From positions 36,001 through 100,000 of the forward strand of contig NW_027331284.1 of NCBI RefSeq assembly GCF_022965805.1: a DNA stretch of 64,000 nt. Direction: 5' to 3'. A program made the translations under genes and the position numbers. This document shows, in pieces, positions 56,499 to 64,000 of this stretch (position 1 is its first letter; every line of letters begins with the position of its first letter). Below the pieces are notes generated by a model, which ran no database searches, was not told where the DNA came from, and was given only the letters and a program-made list of their open reading frames with translations. This DNA is from Primulina eburnea. Taxonomy: Eukaryota; Streptophyta; Magnoliopsida; Lamiales; Gesneriaceae.

Positions 56499-59400
56499 TG
56501 TAACGTCCCGAAAATTTAAAAGTCCACGTGAGCCACATACATACAAATTATTAAATTTCTTTGGTATTTTATTAAATTCTTTTAAAGCACAAAAATGCAT
56601 AATTATTTTATTAATTTGTGTTTAATTATTTTTATGCATTTTATGCATTACTATTGCATGATAGAATTTATTTCACGAAACTTTAAAGGTTTATGCATTA
56701 AAGATTTTTAAGTTTCATTTCGCGCTCAGGAACGAAGAACGGAGACCGGATAATTTTCAGGAAAATTATTTTATTACATGATCTATTTTTATAAATTAAG
56801 TTAAAATATTTTTAAGTGTATTTTTCAAAAATGAGAATTTTTGGGTATTTTTACCCGTAATATTTTATTTTTATCGGTACACAAATTTTATCGAATCGGA
56901 GAACTTTTTGAGGGTTTGGCTAATATTTTCAAAATCTTTCCAACATGAAATATTTTTCGGGAGTGTGTTTGGAATTAATGGATCAACTTCTAAGTTTGTT
57001 GAGCTTAAAAACTATTTTAAGTTTTTAATTAAATCATTTAAGGACCATTAGCTAGTTGATTAATAACTAATTAACCTACCCTACACAATTACCCTCTCCA
57101 CCAACCGACACCCCTTTCATTACATATTATTCTCCAGCTGCATTTGTCTATCGGTTCCATCATTCCTTGTTGAAGGCCACGGATTTGCTTCGTTTGCAAT
57201 AAATAAATTCATCCGACACTCCTCTCCAAACCACTCCATTCTTTCAATTATTCAGCATCCCTTCAGTAGCTCATGACTTCTGCCATTGGAATTCCCTCAA
57301 GAAAAATATCGGCCATAGCTTATTCTTGAGTGGGAATTTCTCCGGTGCTTCCGTTGCTTATTTCTTCATCTTCTTGCTTCTATACATCAACAGGCACGCA
57401 TGTATCACCCTCAACCGACACTCTCCCCATTCACCATTATTCCTCTCGATTTCAGCAGCTCCTCTACAGCAAAGGCTTCGGCCATATCCATCTCTTCAAG
57501 AAAAATTCCCCGGCTTGATTCCCGACGCTCGTTCTTCGGTTTTCTTACGAATTATTTACCAGGCACGCTTTGTATCCTTCTTTCTGCATCATTCACGCCA
57601 TTATATGCTGTTACATGTGTGCTCTCATACGAAAAATGTTTAAAACCGTTGTTGATTCATTTATGCATTCGGTTTTCAAGTGATCATGCTACCCTTAGTT
57701 TGATACTCAAGTTTCTGATAATCTGTGCAAGGGGCTGCTGTGAGGTGTTGATAAGGGGCTGAGATTAGTGTCAAGATGTTGTATAAAGATTTAAACCAAA
57801 TGCAGATGCTGTAGGGTGAGAGATCGAGAGTTTGAGGCTTGGGTGGTTCAAATTCTGTCGGCAAGGGCTGCGGCTGTGCATGGGCTCGATCACAGCCATG
57901 TCTCAGCCTTTGTCATGTCTGTTATGATGTTAGGAGTGGAGCATGGGCACATGGACGAGGGAGGAGTTCGGATCTTGGAGATGTAGTTTGTTAGAGAGAA
58001 ATTGTGTTAGTCGATCGGGATTTATGTGTGAACTTGTACAACATCATTTCTCTTTGGATTGGCTTTGTTAAGAGGTCTATTACGGTCATAAGGAAGAGAT
58101 TGAATGGTTGGACAAGTGGTAGGATTAGAGGGGACCGAGTGATTTATGATTTGGGGACATGTGTTGTAATGTGGTTATAGAATAAGGTTGGCCGAGAGCA
58201 TTGTTCTTATCCTGGATAGTAGCCGAGAGTTTTTGGGCCTGTTACTTTAGTATTAGTAGCTTTATAGTGTGTTAAAGGTATGGTAAAAGTTGGAGAAAAA
58301 TTTGGTTAAGTTTCGAGTCAATTCGGGTTAAAACCGAGACCTCAATCCAAGTTTTAAAACGAATCGGTTAAGTTGTAAAATGGGCTCGAGTTTACGTCTA
58401 GGAATACTTTTAAATATTTTTTGGGACAATTTTAGGAGTTTGGTAAGTTTTGGATCAAAATAATGAGTTTTGGAATTATTCGGGATTTATCGCCGCACGA
58501 AACGCTAATTAAACAATTAATTGAAACGCCTAGATTTAAGCTTAATAAAATTATGGGAAATTATATTTAAGCTCAAATAATTATTAGAAGTCTAAGTTTT
58601 TAATTTGGGAATTTTATGCTAAGGTTTGGTTTAATTCGGGATTTAAAATGCATTAATATGTTGTATTTAGAGATTAATGTAAAAGTCATCGATTTAAGCC
58701 AAATATAAATATGAGAAAATTCATGTAGGCTTAAATAATTATTTGGGACATTTTAGAGTCAATGGAATTAATAAAATGTCAAAAACGTGAAATTTATGTT
58801 TAGGGGTGAAACGATAATTTTTTTATTTTCAGGGGCAAAATGGTAATTTTGCACCCGGGGTGAGATTTTAGTCCTAGCAGCGCCCTGAGCACGAATCATA
58901 ATATTTTTAAATGTTCATGCATCACGTTTACGATTTTTACGCTATTATAATAAATATTGGTGCATTCTTGATTTAAAGGAATTAAGAGAGAGAAAAGTAA
59001 GAAAATGAAGAGCACTCCGTCTCCGCCGCGCCGCGTCGTTATTTCGTTTGTTTTCTGTCAAAACAAACCAAGGCATGTATATACTTTTTCTAAACCTCAA
59101 TCAAGTCATATAGGTATTTTTAAATATCGCAAGTACATGATTTTAATTGTTCATATTTAATTATGTTGGTTAATTATATTACGTGCATAGAAAATATTCA
59201 TTTTTGAGATTTATGCGATATGGCTTGTGGTTCATTCACTATGTGGGAGGGTTATTTTATACGGTCGCCAGTGACCGATCAGTTCAGTATGGTACCACCC
59301 GGTCGCCAGTGATCGGACAGCTCAGTTCAGTTTCAGCCTCCCCGGTAGCCAGTTACCGATCAGTTTCAGCTTAGTGTAGTGGCCACAGGCGTAAAACATA

Positions 59401-60063
59401 ATCTCAACAGAAAATTTTACCAGTTATTTCAGTACAGGGCTCCAAGGAGCAAACATTTTTACTGTGATTATCAGTTCAGTTATGCACGTATTATAATTGC
59501 TCAGTACAAATTTTTTTCAGCATCAGTACAGATTATTTTCAGCTCAGTACAGATTATTTTAAGCATCAGTACAGATTATTTTCAATATCAGTACAGATTA
59601 TTTTCAGCATCAGTACAGATTATTTACAGCATGAGTACAGATTATTTTCAGTATACCTCATGACATGATATTTTATCCCATGCATATTTTACTTCAGATT
59701 TTTACTCGTTACCTGTGATATATGCATGCTGAGTCTTTAGACTCACTAGATTTGATTGTTGTAGGTACTGATGAGGCCAGGGCCGAGGACGGGGACAGGT
59801 GAGTCAGCTTGGGCCAGCAGTAGTGGCACCCGAGGACCTCAGTGCAGCAGTGTTTATTTTATTCCGCAAAAAAAAATTTATCAGTCATTGGACATTTTTT
59901 TAAATTGTACTTGTTGACAAACTTTATTTTCTTCCGCTGCTTTAATTTTAAACATTGAACTTGATTCATCGGTGATTTTATGAATGAGGCCATTTAAGTT
60001 CTTTTAAAAAGAAAATTTTTAATTTTCCGCAAATTTCAAAGCGAGAATTTTCGGGCCTTCACA
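56499..60063 (+). repeat. Gypsy solo LTR (3.6 kb) with target duplication CCTTT, inserted in the chromovirus LTR
   Basis: TGTAACGTCCCGAAAATT to TCGGGCCTTCACA, flanked by CCTTT at 56494-56498 and 60064-60068. It is nearly identical to LTR 1 (15635-19153) but has a longer TACAGATTATTTT minisatellite (about 59500-59652). No primer-binding site follows. Confidence 0.93.
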
Positions 60064-60801
60064 CCTTTAGGTTTAGGTTTAATGATATTTAGGTGCTAAT
60101 TATATAGATAAATAATAGGTAATGGTTGTTTTTTTAAAAAAAAATAACAATTAATGATTTAAAAGCTAATTATGCCCAAAAAGTTTACAAGTAGACCCAA
60201 TAAAATCAAACGCACTACCGAAAAATATATCTTGTTGAAATGATTTTGAAAATAAATGCCGAACCAATAAAAATTCCCCCGATTCGATAAAATTTGTGTA
60301 CCGTTAAAAATATAATCATGCGGGTAAAAATACCCAAAAATTCCCATTTCTGAAAAATACACTTAAAAACGTTCCCACTTAAATAAAAAAAATATATATA
60401 TATCGAGTAATAAAATAATTTTCCTGAAAATTCCCCGGTCTTCGATCCTCGTTCGAGCGTGAAATGCACCTAGAAATCCTAATGCGTGAACTTTTAAAAT
60501 TTCGTGGAATAAATCATATCATGCGTGAATTATGCATAAAATGCATAAAAATAATTATAACAAATTAATGAGATAAACATGCTTAAGTACCACTTCTTAA
60601 ATAAGTCTTTATTAACTTATTTCAATACTCCATCTCCGTCCGGCCTCACTTATTTAACTGAAAGGTAACACTTAAACTACTGCGTAAAATAAATAAATTT
60701 AAAAAAAATAATTTAAATACTCATGCAATAAAAAAATCATTTTAATTTAAATATTAGAAATTATGCATGACTTATACGTAGTCTAAATTACGGGTTCTAC
60801 A
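60064..60801 (-). repeat. 3' LTR of the right-hand chromovirus, proximal part
   Basis: On the minus strand the LTR begins TGTAGAACCCGTAATTTAG at 60801, immediately after a G-rich polypurine tract. This start type is shared with LTR 2 (21160) and the solo LTR at 41001. Confidence 0.9.
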
Positions 60802-60820
60802 ATCCTCCCCCCCTTAAAAA
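60802..60820 (-). other. Polypurine tract of the chromovirus
   Basis: The minus strand reads TTAAGGGGGGGGAGGAT just before the LTR. A GGACGAAATTTTTTTT stretch precedes it. Confidence 0.85.
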
Positions 60821-60837
60821 AAATTTCGTCCTCGAAA

Positions 60838-63800
60838 TTAGAACTCACCGAATAGCTCTGGATAACGACTCCTCTTCTCTGGCTCAGACTCCCATGTAGC
60901 TTTCTCCTCCGAATGGTTAAGCCATTTGACTTTGACTCGCTGTACCAATTTGTTCCGGAGTTTCTTTTCCTGTCTGTCTAAGATCTGCACTGGTCTCTCC
61001 TCATAAGACAGGTTTGGAGTAAGCTGCAACGGCTCGAAGTTCAGAACATGCGAAGGATTTGCCATGTACTTCCTCAGCATAGAGACGTGGAACACATTGT
61101 GTACTCCGGCCAGATTCGACGGAAGAGCAACACGACAAGCTAGCGTCTCAACTCTGTCGAGGATCTCAAACGGTCCAATGAATCTCGGACTGAGCTTCCC
61201 TTTCTTTCCAAATCGCATGACACCTTTCATAGGTGCCACCTTCACAAAAACATGGTCGCCCACTGCGAACTCTAGATCTCTCCTCTGATCTGCATAACTT
61301 TTCTGTCTACTCTGAGCAGTCCTCATCCGGTCACGGATCTTGACTACTACATCGGCAGCCTGCTGAATAATTTCTGGACCCAATTCTACTCTCTCTCCTA
61401 CTTCATCCCAATGAACAGGAGATTTACACTTACGGCCATACAGTGCTTCATACGGAGCCATACATATAGAAGATTGAAAACTGTTGTTATAGGTGAACTC
61501 TACCAACGGCAAATTCGACTCCCAACTCCTAGAGAAGATCCTCTAAGATCTGAATGACTCGCTCTGACTGACCATCTGTCTGTGGGTGGAAAGCTGTGCT
61601 AAACAGCAACTTCGTACCCATGGTCGAATGTAAACTCTTCCAAAACGAGGAAGTGAATCTAGGATCTCTGTCAGATACGATCGAAACTGGAATACCATGA
61701 AGTCGGACTATCTCCCGGTTATACAAATCTGCATACTGAACCATGGTGAAAGTCGTCTTAATAGGCAAGAAGTGCGCTGATTTGGTAAGACGATCAACAA
61801 TCAGCCAGATGGCATTTGATCCTCTGACTGACTTCGGCAATCCAGTCACGAAATTCATGGTAACATTCTCCCACTTCCACTCGGGAATAGGAAGAGGCTT
61901 GAGCAAACCTGCTGGTCTCTGATGCTCCGTCTTCACTAACTGACAAGTCAGACACTCGGATACAAAACGTCTGATGTCCTTCTTCATCCCAGGCCACCAA
62001 TACAACAACTGCAGATCTTTGTACATCTTTGTACTCCCTGGATGAATGGAGTATGGGGACATGTGGGCCTCTGATAGAATATCTGATCGGATAGAACCAC
62101 TGCTAGGAACCCACATCCTATCTCGGTATCTCACAATACCGTCGCTAACTGAATACAAGACACTGCCCTTGGCCTCATCCCTCTGCTTCCACTTTGCTAA
62201 CTGCTCATCTGCTGACTGGCCACTGCGAATATGGTCTAGAAGACAGGACTGGATAGTCAAGGTAGATAGATGAGGAACTCTACCTCGAGGATAAGTCTCT
62301 AGATCAAACCTCTGCATCTCAGTCTGAAGAGGTCTCTGCATCGTCAAATGAGCCATCACTGCAACTTTTCTGCTCAATGCATCCGCAACTACATTAGCTT
62401 TACCCGGGTTGTAGCTAAAGTCACAGTCATAATCCTTCACAAGCTCCAACCAACGCCTCTGACGCATGTTCAGCTCCTTCTGCGTAAAGAAATACTTGAG
62501 GCTCTTGTGGTCGGTAAAGATCTGGCACTTTTCCCCATACAGATAATGCCTCCAAATCTTCAAGGCGAAAACTACGGTGGCCAACTCTAGATAATGGATA
62601 GGGTAATTCTTCTCATGAGTTTTCAGCTGACGAGAAGCATATGCTATCACCTTCTCATGCTGCATCAATACTGCACCCAAACCGAGCTTCGAAGCATCGG
62701 TATACAGAACAAACTCACCGGGCCCTGACGGCATGGCCAAAACTGGCACTGAGATAAGAGCTTGCTTCAAAGTATCGAAGCTCTTCTGACACTCCTCGCT
62801 CCACACAAATTTAGCATTCTTCTTGGTCAATGATGTGAGTGGAACGGCAATAGAGGAGAATCCCTGAATGAACTTCCTGTAATATCCTGCTAGCCCCAGA
62901 AAACTGCGGATCTCAGATGCATTCTGCGGCACAACCCAATCTCTGACTGTTGCGACTTTCGCTGGGTCTACCTCAATACCACTGCTAGAAACAATGTGGC
63001 CTAAGAACGCCACCTTCTCTATCCGAAATTTGCACTTACTGAACTTTGCGAATAACTTGTGCTTCTGCAAGGTCTGCAGCACTGTGGTAAGATGTCTGAT
63101 GTGATCCTCCTGATTCTTCGAGTAGGCGAGAATGTCGTCTATGAATACTATCACAAACTGGTCAAGGTACGGCTGAAATACGCGATTCATGAGATCCATG
63201 AAGATCGCTGGCGCATTCGTCAGACCGAACGACATCACAAGGAACTCATAGTGACCATAACGAGTCCTGAAAGCAGTCTTGGAAACATCAGCATCTATGA
63301 CCCTCAACTGGTGATAACCGGAACGTAGATCTATCTTGGAGAACACCGAAGCTCCCTGCAACTGATCAAATAGATCCTCAATCCACGGAAGTGGGTACTT
63401 GTTCTTCACTATAACCATGTTCAACTCCCGGTAATCAATACAAAGCCTCATCGTGCCATCATTCTTCTTAACAAACAGGACTGGCGCGCCCCAAGGTGAG
63501 AAACTCGGGCGAATGAACTCCTTGTCAAGTAGCTCCTGAATCTGCTTCTTAAGCTCCGCCATCTCTGTCGGTGCTAATAGGTGTGGCGCTTTGGATATTG
63601 GAGCCGTACCTGTCATAAGCTCAATAGAAAACTCCATCTCTCGCTCGGGTGGTATACCAGAGACGTCTTCAAGAAAAACGTCTAAGAATTCTCTAACAAT
63701 CGGAACATCTGCGGCTGACTGACTGGGTGCCTCGGGGGCAGATATAAAAGTCGCTAAAAATACCCGACACCCTCTATGCATGACCTTCCTAGCCTGGACA

Positions 63801-64000
63801 TAAGGAATAATGCGCGGTAAGGGAAAGTACATGTCCGGCTCGAATAAGAACTGCGTCATTCTAGGCGGTCGGACTAGAACAGATCTCCGTTGGAAGTCTA
63901 TCAACACTATGTTCCTCAATAGCCAGTCCATCCCTAGGATGATGTCAAACTCTGGCATCGGCAACACGATAAGATCCGCATAAACAAGATTTCCATGCAG
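60838..64000 (-). pseudogene. Chromovirus (Tekay-type Ty3/gypsy) pol with chromodomain, truncated by window edge
   Basis: The frame is open from 64000. It contains the protease end ([12 protein letters not shown]); RT ([43 protein letters not shown]); RNase H ([15 protein letters not shown]); and integrase HHCC ([21 protein letters not shown]) with its core ([17 protein letters not shown]). The C-terminal chromodomain is RVKVKWLNHSEEKATWE, stop at 60838. The first integrase catalytic position reads TMNFVTGLP, where related elements have TMDFV (Asp to Asn). A deletion with frameshift and TAG lies at about 61523-61546, between integrase core and C-terminus. The chromodomain in this clade targets integration to heterochromatin. 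This copy is non-functional. Confidence 0.93.

Noticed and set aside
60064..60082. Telomere-like TTTAGG repeats
   Set aside because: Only about two degenerate units, located at a target duplication inside an LTR.

Overview
This is a plant nuclear window from a repeat-dense eudicot genome. It is AT-rich and intron-bearing, and nearly everything in it is nested LTR-retrotransposon sequence (Ty1/copia, Ty3/gypsy chromovirus, a Cassandra-type TRIM) plus CACTA DNA-transposon ends and small MITE-like insertions. The extra ORF of the left-hand copia element resembles proteins I recall from Lamiales/Gesneriaceae gene sets, so an asterid of that kind is my best guess; this is inference, not proof. I see no intact, clearly functional host gene. 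Host-derived sequence is limited to two inverted, broken copies of a UTP11 (U3 snoRNP/SSU-processome) gene and one fragment of a nuclear group II intron maturase.

Layout, left part. Positions 1-7334 hold the 3' half of a Sirevirus-like copia element: the end of pol, a long extra sense ORF, two antisense ORFs each with a TATA box, a polypurine tract and a 1.04 kb 3' LTR. This element sits in a CACTA element (7335-8656), which itself sits in the maturase pseudogene (8657-9305). A Cassandra TRIM follows (10301-11132), then a 3.2 kb solo LTR (11201-14403), then the 3' part of UTP11 copy A (minus strand). A non-autonomous gypsy array LTR-internal-LTR-internal (15635-30683) splits UTP11 copy A and carries a young but broken copia (24821-30076).

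Middle part. The 5' part of UTP11 copy A ends at 31387. Then come rearranged gypsy remnants (31388-35379), a second CACTA copy in opposite orientation (35380-36860), and a minus-strand solo LTR (36861-39647). UTP11 copy B (plus strand, exons 1-5) occupies 39653-41000.

Right part. UTP11 copy B is split by a solo LTR (41001-54081), which was itself split by a 9.8 kb, very young Angela-like copia (42453-52253). After the last UTP11 intron fragment (54082-54304) comes the 3' LTR of a minus-strand chromovirus (54305-60801), interrupted by another solo LTR (56499-60063). The chromovirus pol with its chromodomain (60838-64000) runs off the right edge.

Almost every nesting step can be dated relative to the others because boundaries are exact: 5-bp target-site duplications were read for four solo LTRs and two complete copia elements. 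The main points for a second look are the antisense/sense accessory ORFs of the Sirevirus, the GC-rich hairpin series in the Angela-like leader, recurrent arrays of small hairpins inside unrelated LTRs, the inverted UTP11 pair, and a copia element whose LTRs are nearly identical although its coding region is broken.
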